Virus record (IMG/VR): IMGVR_UViG_3300025120_000101 | Coordinates: 1-47,199 of that record | From: a virus | Direction: 5' to 3' (one strand) | Length of the DNA: 47,199 nucleotides | Shown: piece after piece, positions 1 to 8,746 of the stretch | Position numbering within the stretch: position 1 is the stretch's first letter | Layout of the letters: each line of letters opens with the position of its first letter | Program-made: the position numbers and the translations under genes | Notes under the pieces: generated by a model | The model's database searches: none | What the model saw: the letters and a program-made list of their open reading frames with translations, nothing else | Told to the model about the DNA's origin: nothing

Positions 1-90
1 ACTCGCGATTCTCATTTTAGCAGGACGAATAACACCACCGTACATATGATATGCGGGAGTAAAACCATCTGGTTTATTTGTATTAGCCAT
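1..90 (-). CDS. N-terminus of a probable capsid-associated protein (runs off left edge)
   Basis: Only the first 30 codons are present. The ATG at 88-90 has a clear Shine-Dalgarno (AAAGGAG, 6 nt spacing). The peptide begins MANTNKPDGFTPAYHMYGG, a style of N-terminus I associate with head decoration or capsid-region proteins of marine podoviruses, but 30 residues are too few for assignment. It is last in the visible head-gene series: portal, small proteins, GroES-like, scaffold-like, then this. The function is inferred from position. Confidence 0.6.
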   Translation of the reverse strand, partial: MANTNKPDGFTPAYHMYGGVIRPAKMRIAS

Positions 91-123
91 GATTATCTCC
101 TTTGTCTATATACATTGTTATTA

Positions 124-624
124 TTAATTTCCTTTATTGGTAGGTTTACTACCAAACGCGACTTTAGAAGTCCTTTGGATATCACTATCTTTTATAGGCA
201 TTCTAGAATCACTTTCTCGCATAAAGTTTTGGTCTACACCGTCCATAGCAGATTGTGCTTGGTTTGAAAAATAAGCATTACGCTCATCAGCAGTTTCGAC
301 AGGTACTTTAGCAAGGATTAAACCTCCAACCCCAATTACTCCTTTGTTGCTTCCGCTATCTACTGTAGGGGCTTCGAAATCAGGATAGTCTTCTGCTCTC
401 ACAGGTTCATATCCTTCTCTAATACGTTTAGACATATTAGATTTATCATCTTGTCCTCTAGTAGCTTCACGAATCCACCTGAATTGATATCCAGGAGGTG
501 CTTCAGGTGCGTCTAACATTGACGGGGGTTTCCAAGGCGTTCTGCGAGTTTGAGAGGCTCGTGTCTCTGCAGACCGTGAGTTACGGTCAGTGGTGACGTC
601 TGTTGTTTTATTATCGTCTGTCAT
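124..624 (-). CDS. Hypothetical head-region protein, 166 aa
   Basis: I do not recognise a family. The start is placed at the ATG at 622-624 because AAGGAG lies 7 nt upstream; a longer reading to 651 would overlap the scaffold-like gene and has no ribosome binding site. The protein is hydrophilic, with a charged, Thr/Arg-rich N-terminus (residues 1-40), a Pro-rich stretch near 35-50 and a Gly/Val patch (GVIGVGGLILAKV) in the middle. It lies 1 nt downstream of the scaffold-like gene, so a role in head assembly is likely from position only. Confidence 0.75.
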   Translation of the reverse strand: MTDDNKTTDVTTDRNSRSAETRASQTRRTPWKPPSMLDAPEAPPGYQFRWIREATRGQDDKSNMSKRIREGYEPVRAEDYPDFEAPTVDSGSNKGVIGVGGLILAKVPVETADERNAYFSNQAQSAMDGVDQNFMRESDSRMPIKDSDIQRTSKVAFGSKPTNKGN

Positions 625-625
625 T

Positions 626-1519
626 TTATACTCCTTCGATATGCTTAGCATATTCTTCTAGCGGCACATTCAGTCTTTTAGCTATTGCTACTTGACTTGG
701 TGTTAGCTTGATTTTGCGTGATGATTTTTTACCACTAGCACCTCTGCTAGAGGCAGCAACCTGTTGCACGGGTGCAGATTGCTCTTCTGAAAACTTGTGT
801 GGGAAATTTTCTTGCATACGTTTGTCTACTTCGGAATAGTACGTGTCAGAAGTTGGGTCTATCCCACCCTCGACAAGTTCTTTATGTATTCCAAATGCTG
901 CAAACGTCATTGCTTGATCATCTCCAAACCATTTATTATTAGCCGCCCATCTCTCTGCTTTTGGATCAGGTCCACTAGCCTGAGGCTGTAGGGTCGGCTG
1001 ATACTGTTCTACGGGAACTTCTTGTGCTTGGTTTTTCTCTCTGACTTGTTGCTGAGCTGATAATCTTCTTAGATTTTCTGCTTCGGCACTTACTCTAGAA
1101 AGTTTTTCAGTTGCATTAGCAACCGCCTCGCCATCCCCTGCATCTTGAGCCTCTCTTAAAAGTTGTTTGGCTCCTGCTATTTCAGATTGTACCCTATTGT
1201 CGTACTCTTTGAAAAGGGAAGAGTCTGAGTTCTTTAACTTTTCTTTTAAGCTTGATGCTGTTTGATTTACGCTTTGAGCATAATTAACAGCTTCATCTCT
1301 CTGTCTTTCTGCTTCTCGCATTTTATAAGTAAGTTTATCAATACGTTTTTGTACTGAATCACTTATTTCGTCTAACTCGTCTTTTGGTTGAGTTTCCGCT
1401 ACAGGTTGTTGTTCAACAACTACTTCGTCTTTGATTGAATCATCAACGTCTGCTGCGTGTATGTCTACTTCCCCTTCGGGAAGTTCTAGTTCTATTTTTT
1501 CTGCTTCGTTATTTTGCAT
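626..1519 (-). CDS. Probable head scaffolding protein
   Basis: This 297-aa protein has the composition expected of a podovirus scaffold: very acidic N-terminus, long charged helical and coiled-coil centre (about residues 45-160, rich in E, K, Q and A), Gln/Pro linker, and a basic C-terminal tail (about 255-297, with SGKKSSRKIKL). The start has GAGGAGG directly upstream. It sits between the portal group and the capsid-type gene at the left edge, where scaffolds normally lie. The call rests on composition and position, since scaffold sequences diverge quickly. Confidence 0.7.
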   Translation of the reverse strand: MQNNEAEKIELELPEGEVDIHAADVDDSIKDEVVVEQQPVAETQPKDELDEISDSVQKRIDKLTYKMREAERQRDEAVNYAQSVNQTASSLKEKLKNSDSSLFKEYDNRVQSEIAGAKQLLREAQDAGDGEAVANATEKLSRVSAEAENLRRLSAQQQVREKNQAQEVPVEQYQPTLQPQASGPDPKAERWAANNKWFGDDQAMTFAAFGIHKELVEGGIDPTSDTYYSEVDKRMQENFPHKFSEEQSAPVQQVAASSRGASGKKSSRKIKLTPSQVAIAKRLNVPLEEYAKHIEGV

Positions 1520-1537
1520 GAGTCCTCCTCAAGATTG

Positions 1538-1990
1538 TTATGATAAAATTGCTTCGGGATTATCTATACAGGCTAGAATTTCATCATCATTTAGAAGACG
1601 CATATCGCCACCTTCTATCTGAAAACGAGCTCCAGCATATCTGCCAAAGATTACCCAATCACCTTCTTTACACCAAGCCCCCTCAGGGAACTTATGTGGG
1701 TCACTATACGCATCTGGTCCTAACGCGACAACATAACCAACAACAGTTGCAAGTCTTTCCTTATCAACAGTTGCTTTAGCTAAATGTATACCGCCTTTAG
1801 TTACAGTAGACGCTGTAAAAGGTAATATTAAAATTCGATACCCAGTTGGTCTAGGTAGCGATTCCGCATGAGAGTCTAAGTTCTCAGGAGTAATAACAGG
1901 TTCTAGACTTGCGTCTGGAGCAGCTTTATCACTTCCAAAATCCCTTAATACCCTATCTGGAACAGTTTTTGTTTCGACTTTATTAGTCAT
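1538..1990 (-). CDS. GroES-like co-chaperonin
   Basis: The protein of 150 aa carries a GroES-type beta-barrel in its C-terminal two thirds: GYRILILPF at the barrel start, a glycine-containing mobile-loop-like segment (TVTKGGIHLA), then VVGYVVALGPDAY and GDWVIFGRYAG, ending in NDDEILACI as GroES proteins do. Such proteins would cap host GroEL so that phage head proteins fold, as T4 gp31 does (established for T4, inferred here). The start at 1990 is preferred because GGAGG is 6 nt upstream; longer readings lack a site. It overlaps the preceding small gene by 8 nt and precedes the scaffold-like gene. Confidence 0.85.
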   Translation of the reverse strand: MTNKVETKTVPDRVLRDFGSDKAAPDASLEPVITPENLDSHAESLPRPTGYRILILPFTASTVTKGGIHLAKATVDKERLATVVGYVVALGPDAYSDPHKFPEGAWCKEGDWVIFGRYAGARFQIEGGDMRLLNDDEILACIDNPEAILS

Positions 1991-2168
1991 TTGCATCCTC
2001 CATATTAGAATGTAAAGTTTGAATCTCCTGTTCACAGAAACTCAAACCTGCTATTTCGCCAACTATCCTTTGGTATTGTTCAAAGTTCTCAATACTTCCA
2101 GCAGCTAACGTTTGCGTAAGAGCTTCTTTTCTCTCACGATATTTACGGAGCAAATGCTCCGTAGCCAT
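1983..2168 (-). CDS. Small hypothetical protein, 61 aa
   Basis: A short, mostly helical, charged protein (MATEHLLRKYRERKEAL...). The start is uncertain: ATG at 2168 or GTG at 2180 directly after the upstream stop; neither has a strong Shine-Dalgarno. It overlaps the GroES-like gene by 8 nt, so the two are probably translationally coupled. No function is recognised. Confidence 0.6.
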   Translation of the reverse strand: MATEHLLRKYRERKEALTQTLAAGSIENFEQYQRIVGEIAGLSFCEQEIQTLHSNMEDAND

Positions 2169-2180
2169 GATATAGTCCAC

Positions 2181-2390
2181 TTATTTAACTGACCTATACC
2201 AAAGAAGTCCTTTTGTTTGTCCGTAAGCCGCTTTGACTTTAGCCTCTTCTGGCTTGTCTAAGCACTCACCTGCTTTAACAGACTCTGTTCTAGTGTTGTC
2301 AACCATTTTAGGTTCACTAGGAGCAGCTCTGTTAGCCTTTTTAGAAGGCGACGGATACTTTTTCATTTTGTCGTCGTAATATTCACGCAT
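2181..2390 (-). CDS. Small basic hypothetical protein, 69 aa
   Basis: Lys/Ser/Pro-rich N-terminal half (KKYPSPSKKANRAAP) and a single Cys. It has a ribosome binding site (GGAG, 8 nt upstream) and lies 14 nt downstream of the portal gene. I recognise no family. It belongs to the head-gene operon by spacing and strand. Confidence 0.7.
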   Translation of the reverse strand: MREYYDDKMKKYPSPSKKANRAAPSEPKMVDNTRTESVKAGECLDKPEEAKVKAAYGQTKGLLWYRSVK

Positions 2391-2404
2391 TATTTTTCTC
2401 CATT

Positions 2405-4825
2405 TTATTGTCTACTATCACGAACTGTTTTTACTAGTTCGTTGTAGTTCTTATCAGCATCAGCTTTTGCTTTCAACTCTAATTCTTGTAATTCTATAGC
2501 AGACTTAGTATCTTGTACTTTTAAATCGGCTTCTATTTTTTCACGTTTGATTTGTGCGTCTAGTTCTGCTTTCATTCCAGAAAGTTGTGCATCTCTTGCG
2601 TCGTCTTCTGCTTTTTGCATCAACTGTTCTTTTTCTAACTGTAATTGTTGTTGGAACATTTCCATTTGTGGGTTTTGTTGTGCCTGTGCTGCGGCTTGTG
2701 CCATTGCTTGTGCTTGACCTGTAACTTGTTGTGTTGCTTGTGCCGCCATCATAGCTATTTCGTTCATAACTTCTGGAGGCATTTGTCCGTCTTCTAGTTG
2801 TGGTAAAGGTTGACCCATAGCTTGTTCTATTTGTTGTCTATATAACATAGACTGGTGTTCTTGTATATTTGCACCTATGGATTGAATCGCTATAGGATTT
2901 TGTTGTACCATAGGATTTTGCATAAACGAAGAATGAGCTTGTATGTACGCTTCATGATTTTGGAACGGATAAGCTTTTATAGGATTACCTGTCATTGCTG
3001 ATTGTTGTTCACTAATAGGGTCACGTGGTGGTACTTCTTGTTCTGGAGGTAATAATGAGTCTATATCTTTAATATTCAAAGCTATATACATTTTTCGGTA
3101 AGAAGCTCTTAAATCATGTAAATCAGGTGCTGCTTGTGCCATTTGTAGCTGTGTTTGAGCTAAAGTAATTCTTTGGGTCATACTGAAAATATTTGGGTCA
3201 CTTACAGGAATAACATCTACAGAATTATCAAAATCTTGTTTAAATACGTTTTCTGAGCCACCTTGTACTTGATAGGGATATTCAGCAGGTAAAAACTCAC
3301 CAAACACTCTTTTTAATATTTTAAACTCAGTTCTTTGTGCGTAATGTAGTCTTTTATGGATTGCGGACATAACTCTTTGTCCTTTTTCCATCAAAGCGAC
3401 TGTTGTCCCTACAGGAGCTTCAGAGTTACCATCCCCTGTTGGGTTTTCTACAGTAGCCGCAAATCTTTTACCAGAATCAACTAATGCTCCTAATAACGTA
3501 GCTAAAGTACCGCTTGGTTCTTTATAAGGTAGCGGAAGGAAAGCATCTTGTAATCTTCCTCCTGGAGCGTCTACATCTCTCCATTCTCCTGGTTGTAATG
3601 GGTCATCATGACGTTGAATATTTAAACCTCGTGATTTAAACCCTGCTGGAAGGTTAGAAAGTGTTCCTGCGTCTATTAATTGGCGTAAAATAGCTGTAAC
3701 TGACTTAGTTAAGCCGCCCATCATGTGAATTAAGCCAAAACCGTAAAAACCTAGTCCTGGAAGAAATTTATAGTGCGTAAAATGCTCTATTTTCTTCTTC
3801 ATGGGGTCATTTTCTTTGTAATTTTGCCTAATTGCGAGAACTTTGTTGTTATCTTTGCAAATAGTTACTACATAAGGCAATGCTACACCTGTTTCTTCTC
3901 CATTTTCGTCTGTATCTTGGTATCCTTCTAAATCTAGGTCGACATGCATCTCTAAAAGAGTAAATTCTTCATCACTTATAGTTCTAGTTAGTCCTTGAAG
4001 TTCTTCAATCTTATCATCTACTTCAGTATTGTCTACTCCGCCTCCTGGACTCATCATTTCGGTGTCTTTATAGAAACCAGACAGCTGTAGTTTACGTAAT
4101 TCGTTTTCATTCATGTGAATTACGTGTGTAATTCTAGGAGAAGTTAATAAATCTACTGCGTAATAAGGAACAACTAAGTCTTCTGATTTAACAAAACGTG
4201 CTACTGCACGTCCGAAAGAAGGGTCATAGTAAATCTTTTTAAATGCTGAACCTGATAACGGTAAATAAAATAAAAGCTGGTCCATTTCTGGGTCATACTC
4301 TTCCATTTTATAAGTTATTTGATAATTCATGAAGTTTTTAACACGATTTGCTTTTTCTAATTTAGCATCATCAGTCATTCCTAAAACTTCTGTATCGACA
4401 GGTCCACCTGCGGGTAGCATTTCTTTGTATGCTTGTGCTTGGAATTGAGTTACGGCTTCTGCGAGTATCGGGTGATGAACTCCTGAAGCACCAACAAAAG
4501 GTTGTGACCTAGAATCGGAATTTATTCCTAATAAATCTAATCCTTCGGTGTATGTTGTGAACCAATCATTTCTAGAATCTAAATCATCTTCAAAAGAGCC
4601 GACTAATTCTGTAGCTATTGTGCTTAATTCGTTGTCTTCTAATTGCTCTGCTAAGTTTTCTCCAAACTTAGAAGGCGTCTCGTCTTCCATGTCGCTTCCA
4701 CGAATAATAGAACCGTCAGGTTGAACAAAAAGTTCAGTTTCTTCTTCAGGTTGTTCCATGATTTCAAGTTCAACTGCTTCTTGATTATTAGGAACTGCCG
4801 AAATTGCTTGTTTTTCAATAGCCAT
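2405..4825 (-). CDS. Portal (head-tail connector) protein
   Basis: At 806 aa this is a large podovirus-type portal, the dodecameric ring through which DNA enters and leaves the head. The N-terminal 70 residues are acidic; the core (about 75-620) holds portal-like segments such as SQPFVGASGVHHPILAEAV, FYLPLSGSAFKKIYYDP and LPGLGFYGFGLIHMMGG. The last 200 residues are strongly Gln/Ala/Met-rich with a charged coiled coil, consistent with an extended barrel. It lies 26 nt downstream of TerL, the usual terminase-portal order. The call rests on context plus recognisable portal-like segments. Confidence 0.9.
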   Translation of the reverse strand: MAIEKQAISAVPNNQEAVELEIMEQPEEETELFVQPDGSIIRGSDMEDETPSKFGENLAEQLEDNELSTIATELVGSFEDDLDSRNDWFTTYTEGLDLLGINSDSRSQPFVGASGVHHPILAEAVTQFQAQAYKEMLPAGGPVDTEVLGMTDDAKLEKANRVKNFMNYQITYKMEEYDPEMDQLLFYLPLSGSAFKKIYYDPSFGRAVARFVKSEDLVVPYYAVDLLTSPRITHVIHMNENELRKLQLSGFYKDTEMMSPGGGVDNTEVDDKIEELQGLTRTISDEEFTLLEMHVDLDLEGYQDTDENGEETGVALPYVVTICKDNNKVLAIRQNYKENDPMKKKIEHFTHYKFLPGLGFYGFGLIHMMGGLTKSVTAILRQLIDAGTLSNLPAGFKSRGLNIQRHDDPLQPGEWRDVDAPGGRLQDAFLPLPYKEPSGTLATLLGALVDSGKRFAATVENPTGDGNSEAPVGTTVALMEKGQRVMSAIHKRLHYAQRTEFKILKRVFGEFLPAEYPYQVQGGSENVFKQDFDNSVDVIPVSDPNIFSMTQRITLAQTQLQMAQAAPDLHDLRASYRKMYIALNIKDIDSLLPPEQEVPPRDPISEQQSAMTGNPIKAYPFQNHEAYIQAHSSFMQNPMVQQNPIAIQSIGANIQEHQSMLYRQQIEQAMGQPLPQLEDGQMPPEVMNEIAMMAAQATQQVTGQAQAMAQAAAQAQQNPQMEMFQQQLQLEKEQLMQKAEDDARDAQLSGMKAELDAQIKREKIEADLKVQDTKSAIELQELELKAKADADKNYNELVKTVRDSRQ

Positions 4826-4851
4826 GTTGATAAATCATAGTATGATTTTGA

Positions 4852-6378
4852 TTAATAATAAACCCTTTCCCCATCATAATACTCTTCTTCCTCAAAATAG
4901 TCACTCGTTAATTGTAAAAAACCACCTTCTCTAAACCTAGCTAACGCTAATGTTGTAGCATCAACAAGGTCATCATTCTCACCTGAAGGGAAGTCAGAAA
5001 CTTCTTCCATAAGTTCTTCACCGAAACGATTATCAGGAACCCAAACGCGTCCGTCTTGAAAAATAGGTGATACAGAATTTAATCTTGCGATTTTATCTTG
5101 ACCTTTTCCTGGACTAAAAGTATTTACAGGAATACCTACTCTACGTAATTCTTGTACTAGAGGTATACCACTAGCTTTCGTTTCAATAATTACTGTATCA
5201 GGAGTCCAATACTCATACAAACGTAGTGCTTCATTTTTTAATTCAGGAAAATCAAAACGTTCTTTTATACAATCTATCAAAATTAAATGTGCTTCATTCC
5301 CGTGGTATATTTCTTCACCTATCTTTCCATCAGGATACCAAACACCCCAAGTTGTTATAGCCGTGAAGTCAGCTCTTTCTGATTTTAAAAACGCTGTATC
5401 ATAACTTTGAATTATGTAATCACATTTCGGTGGTGTGTTTTCTTCCCAAACCATAAACCATTCTTTAGGTATAATCGAAATACCTTCTCCTGTTGGTCTT
5501 TGCATGTATTGAGCCGCCCACTTAGACGGACTAACGGAAGCTTTAATACTTTCAAGTTCAGGCAGTTTCCAAAATTCTTTCCAAAGAGGTTTACCGCTAG
5601 GTAATATAGCAGGGAACTCAATAATCTCCCATTGGTCAGAGCCTTCGTCTTGTGCCATTTTCCTAGTTAATCTACCTGTTAAATCTTTTTTATTCCAACG
5701 GGTCATAACGATAACGATTGCACCTCCTGGTTGTAACCTTTGACGAGGACCCGACATAAACCATTCGTAAGCTTCGTCCATGGCTTTATCGGACATAGCG
5801 TCTTGTTCAGAATGTGGGTCATCAATAATAAACAAATCAGCACCCCTTCCTGCTAATGCACCACCAATACCTGCCGCGTAATATTCTCCGCCTTTATTAG
5901 TTAACCATTTACCAGCAGAACGGCTATCTGCTTTTAGTTCTGTATCGGGAAACAGTTCTCTGTATTCTTCTCCGTCAATTAAATCCCTAACTTTTCTACC
6001 AAAGTTAACTGCAAGGTCAGCGGTGTGGGTAGCTTCTATAATTTTTAGTTTAGGGTTTTTACCTAATAAATAGGCAGGAAACAAATGAGACGCAAACTCA
6101 GATTTTGTATGTCTAGGAGGCATATTAATAATTAAACGTTTTAACTTACCACTAGCAATGTCGTCAAAAGCTTTAGCCATTTTTACATGATGGTCGCCAT
6201 TTATAAACTCAGACCAAATAGCTTTAACAAAATGCATAAAGGTACTTGTTGATTCTTCTTGAAACTCACGTTTAGTTAATTCTTCTAATAAAACAGTAAA
6301 CTCTTTAGCTTCTGCTTTATCTAAATGTGATAGGTCTATGTTTTTTAAAGCTTTTAGCTTATCAGCATTAGAGGTCAT
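4852..6378 (-). CDS. terL: Terminase large subunit (packaging ATPase-nuclease)
   Basis: The protein (508 aa) packages DNA into the prohead and cuts it. Walker A is at about 86-93 (MPPRHTKS), Walker B at 181-187 (DLFIIDD), and a coupling-motif-like VMTRW follows at 224-228. The RNase H-like nuclease has acidic residues at D327 (SYDTAF), E399 (VIIETKASG) and the D470/D473 cluster (NDDLVDA). All expected catalytic positions are present. It overlaps the upstream gene by 11 nt and precedes the portal gene. The small subunit is not adjacent but lies at 10099-10632, separated by lysis genes. Confidence 0.95.
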   Translation of the reverse strand: MTSNADKLKALKNIDLSHLDKAEAKEFTVLLEELTKREFQEESTSTFMHFVKAIWSEFINGDHHVKMAKAFDDIASGKLKRLIINMPPRHTKSEFASHLFPAYLLGKNPKLKIIEATHTADLAVNFGRKVRDLIDGEEYRELFPDTELKADSRSAGKWLTNKGGEYYAAGIGGALAGRGADLFIIDDPHSEQDAMSDKAMDEAYEWFMSGPRQRLQPGGAIVIVMTRWNKKDLTGRLTRKMAQDEGSDQWEIIEFPAILPSGKPLWKEFWKLPELESIKASVSPSKWAAQYMQRPTGEGISIIPKEWFMVWEENTPPKCDYIIQSYDTAFLKSERADFTAITTWGVWYPDGKIGEEIYHGNEAHLILIDCIKERFDFPELKNEALRLYEYWTPDTVIIETKASGIPLVQELRRVGIPVNTFSPGKGQDKIARLNSVSPIFQDGRVWVPDNRFGEELMEEVSDFPSGENDDLVDATTLALARFREGGFLQLTSDYFEEEEYYDGERVYY

Positions 6379-7816
6379 TTAATAATGTTCTTATAAAATC
6401 ATCAAGTTGGTCATACGGTATTTCGTCTACTATTTCTAAATTACTTGGGTCTAATGATAACATAGTGCTTCGTTCTCCTTTCATTCCTCTTGGCGGAAAA
6501 CGTAATGCATCGTATCCTTGTCCTGTAAAAATATCTGCAAATTCTTTATCTATTCCAGAAGGTGTTTTACCTCCTGTCATAGGGCTTCCTCGTAATACAG
6601 TGTTTATATCAAAATCTAGTTTTTTAGCTCCGCCCCTACTAGGACGTCCTCTATACATTTCTATGTCTTGTAATGTTTTTAACATATCATCAGGCATATC
6701 GTTTATATCTAAAGGTTTTTTGAAGTTAGGTTTTAAAACATATCCTGAACCTTCGGCTCCTCTACTTTTTAAACCTTTAGCAAATTGTTTAAATCGAGGG
6801 TCTGCAGGGTCTACTGTAGAAAATATACCTCCTGTAGAAACGTTTGTGTTTCCTGTTGGGAGTTCTAAACTTTTAATTCCTTTGTTTTGACTTCCATGAA
6901 ATAATTGTTTTAACTCAGGGTATTGTCCTGAGAATGCGTCTTGTATTAAAGTAGGGTCTTGTTGTGTGCTATAACGTAAATCAGGACCTGTTTCTAATTT
7001 TAATTCTTTTAATTTTTTAGAGTCTGTTAAAAGATCGGTATAACCAGAACCATAAGTGTATCTGTCAGGAAAATTTTTCCCTGTGAACTGAATACTTCCT
7101 GGAAAATTAGGATTTGGGTTATTAGTAGTGTACTCTCCTCGTAAAAACGCTTTATCAAAATCTAAAGCTTCGTCATCCATACTTCTTCGGTCGTATAAAA
7201 CAGGAGGTATTTCTGTCGGACCTTTTCTTGATTTTATATAATCGTCTTGCATGTCTCGTAGCATAGATTTAGGTATCGTTGGAGAAGAACTAAGGTTTAA
7301 TTCTTGTTGTACTACTTTCGGTGTTTCTTTAGGAGTTACTTTTGGTTCTAGATTCGGGGTAGCTTTTTCTTTAGCTATCATTTCGTCAAGTTGTCTTTGT
7401 GCTTTTTGATGTTTTTTCCTAGCTCGTTCTGCAGCTTCTTGTGCCGCATTCCCATCACCAGAGCCCATATTTCTTAGTTCACGTTGTTCGTTAAATTTTT
7501 CTTGTTTAATTTTTGCTTGTAACTTTTCAGCTTTACGCATAAGTGCTGACCCAGGAATAAAAGGCAACATACTTGCTCCCATCATTATCCCACCCATCAT
7601 AGGATTACCTTCGTCTACCATGAACTTACCTTCACGTAATCCTTGTACGTCACCGAATCCTGGAATAAATTCAGACATAAACGTCATGTTTTCCGCTAAT
7701 CGTTGTGCACGATAGTTATCTGATATAAGACCTTTATCTAATAGAAAATTAGCAATAGCTTGTTGTTGGTTTTCCAACGGTGAGGGTTCGTATGCTTCTA
7801 TCGTTCCATTAGCCAT
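6368..7816 (-). CDS. Virion-type protein with C-terminal ADP-ribosyltransferase-like domain
   Basis: This 482-aa protein has a hydrophobic Gly/Met-rich region at about 70-92 and a basic coiled coil at about 93-150. The C-terminal part (about 300-470) looks like an ART fold: LFHGS (305-309, the first-strand His), STGGIFST (327-334), GYDALRF (434-440) and a Glu-containing GERSTMLSLDPSNLEIV stretch (447 onward). That order matches the ART domains of phage polyvalent proteins and could mean a host-modifying enzyme delivered with the DNA. Catalytic competence is not certain, because the second-motif Tyr position appears to be Phe. It overlaps terL by 11 nt. No strong ribosome binding site is seen. 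Confidence 0.6.
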   Translation of the reverse strand: MANGTIEAYEPSPLENQQQAIANFLLDKGLISDNYRAQRLAENMTFMSEFIPGFGDVQGLREGKFMVDEGNPMMGGIMMGASMLPFIPGSALMRKAEKLQAKIKQEKFNEQRELRNMGSGDGNAAQEAAERARKKHQKAQRQLDEMIAKEKATPNLEPKVTPKETPKVVQQELNLSSSPTIPKSMLRDMQDDYIKSRKGPTEIPPVLYDRRSMDDEALDFDKAFLRGEYTTNNPNPNFPGSIQFTGKNFPDRYTYGSGYTDLLTDSKKLKELKLETGPDLRYSTQQDPTLIQDAFSGQYPELKQLFHGSQNKGIKSLELPTGNTNVSTGGIFSTVDPADPRFKQFAKGLKSRGAEGSGYVLKPNFKKPLDINDMPDDMLKTLQDIEMYRGRPSRGGAKKLDFDINTVLRGSPMTGGKTPSGIDKEFADIFTGQGYDALRFPPRGMKGERSTMLSLDPSNLEIVDEIPYDQLDDFIRTLLNDL

Positions 7817-7886
7817 GTGCCAAGTATATGCTAAACGCTGACCATTTGAAAAGAAAAGTGATTAAATAAAAGTAAAGGAGAAAAGC

Positions 7887-8036
7887 TTATGAGTGGAGTT
7901 CTTGGTTCGCGGGTGGTTTTTTGCGAATAGCTTTCTTTTTATGTTTAAAAATTTTATCAAAGTTCTCGTTGAACTTGTCTTGGTCCATGGGTCTTGGTCT
8001 ACTGCCTTTGCCACCGTGCCATTGTCTATTCTTCAT
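7887..8036 (-). CDS. Small conserved-type phage protein, 49 aa
   Basis: A short reading frame starting MKNRQWHGGKGSRPRP and containing NENFDKIFKHKKKAIRKK. The WHGGKGS..RP...FN.N(F/Y)D.IF pattern resembles a small protein of unknown function seen in many T7- and T4-like phages. It overlaps the preceding o-spanin-like gene by 11 nt, the same coupling used elsewhere in this operon. It is followed by about 70 nt without a gene before the ART-domain protein. Confidence 0.7.
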   Translation of the reverse strand: MKNRQWHGGKGSRPRPMDQDKFNENFDKIFKHKKKAIRKKPPANQELHS

Positions 8037-8379
8037 CGTTATCGTATTCTTTATAATACTCAACAATAGATAGGATGTTTTTAGTATATCTAGTTATTTC
8101 AGCCATGTTCATCGATAAATTTTCATACTGGGGTGTGGTTAACGCATAGTAGGCAACCGCAGGAGCTTTACCTTCTTCAACGAGTTGTAGGTATTCTGCC
8201 ATAATTTCTGGAGTAAGGACTTTCCATTCAACATCAACGGCTTGTATTTCTAACGGCAGTGGTGGGTGATACATGGGTGCGGGTAATGCTATAGTATTTA
8301 CTTCTACGGGTTTAGTTGGTATTAGTGAACAACCACTGACCGCGATTAATAAACTAATACTAATTAGTAGTTGTTTCAT
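8026..8379 (-). CDS. Probable outer-membrane spanin lipoprotein (Rz1-type)
   Basis: The protein (117 aa) begins MKQLLISISLLIAVSGCSL, a type II signal peptide whose lipobox (AVSGC) would lipidate Cys17. The mature protein is Pro-rich near its N-terminus (PAPMYHPPLPLEI), a feature of o-spanins, and longer than classical Rz1. It overlaps the i-spanin-like gene by 20 nt. Together they would fuse inner and outer membranes in the last step of lysis of a Gram-negative host. The lipobox is seen directly; the spanin role is inferred from the pairing. Confidence 0.75.
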   Translation of the reverse strand: MKQLLISISLLIAVSGCSLIPTKPVEVNTIALPAPMYHPPLPLEIQAVDVEWKVLTPEIMAEYLQLVEEGKAPAVAYYALTTPQYENLSMNMAEITRYTKNILSIVEYYKEYDNDEE

Positions 8380-8746
8380 CTTCTTTTACCGTAGTTATAT
8401 CAACAAGATTATTCATTACTTGTTTTGTACCTTTATTAACAATCTTTTCTACTAATCCTGGTTTGTTTAATGCGAGGTTATCTAAATCGTGCTTAGCAAA
8501 TGTTTGTCTTAGTTTATTGACTTCACGAAGTGCGTTTTGTTTTTCGGTTTCTAACAAACCAAGGTCCGTGGATAGTTGTTCTTGTTTAGCTAGGTATTGT
8601 TTAATTGAGTCATTTTGTTCGGTTATTTTACTTTCAAGAACTATTTGATTAGCTTTAGATTGCGATAATTGGTCGAACAGGTATTTAGAACCTGCCAAAG
8701 AAGCTACCAATAAAGCTCCAAGAACCAAACTTATTTTAAAACCCAT
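8360..8746 (-). CDS. Probable inner-membrane spanin (Rz-type)
   Basis: The protein (128 aa) has one N-terminal transmembrane segment (about 4-26), then a long coiled coil (about 30-90), the i-spanin plan. The C-terminal segment KHDLDNLALNKPGLVEKIVN resembles that of Rz-like proteins in marine phages. The start overlaps the upstream stop as TAATG, and the lipoprotein gene follows with a 20-nt overlap. No holin or endolysin is recognisable in the window, so those probably lie outside it or are too divergent to see. Confidence 0.78.
   Translation of the reverse strand: MGFKISLVLGALLVASLAGSKYLFDQLSQSKANQIVLESKITEQNDSIKQYLAKQEQLSTDLGLLETEKQNALREVNKLRQTFAKHDLDNLALNKPGLVEKIVNKGTKQVMNNLVDITTVKEDETTTN

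Noticed and set aside
6465-6890. Plus-strand open frame of 141 codons
   Set aside because: Antisense of the ART-like gene with no initiation signal.
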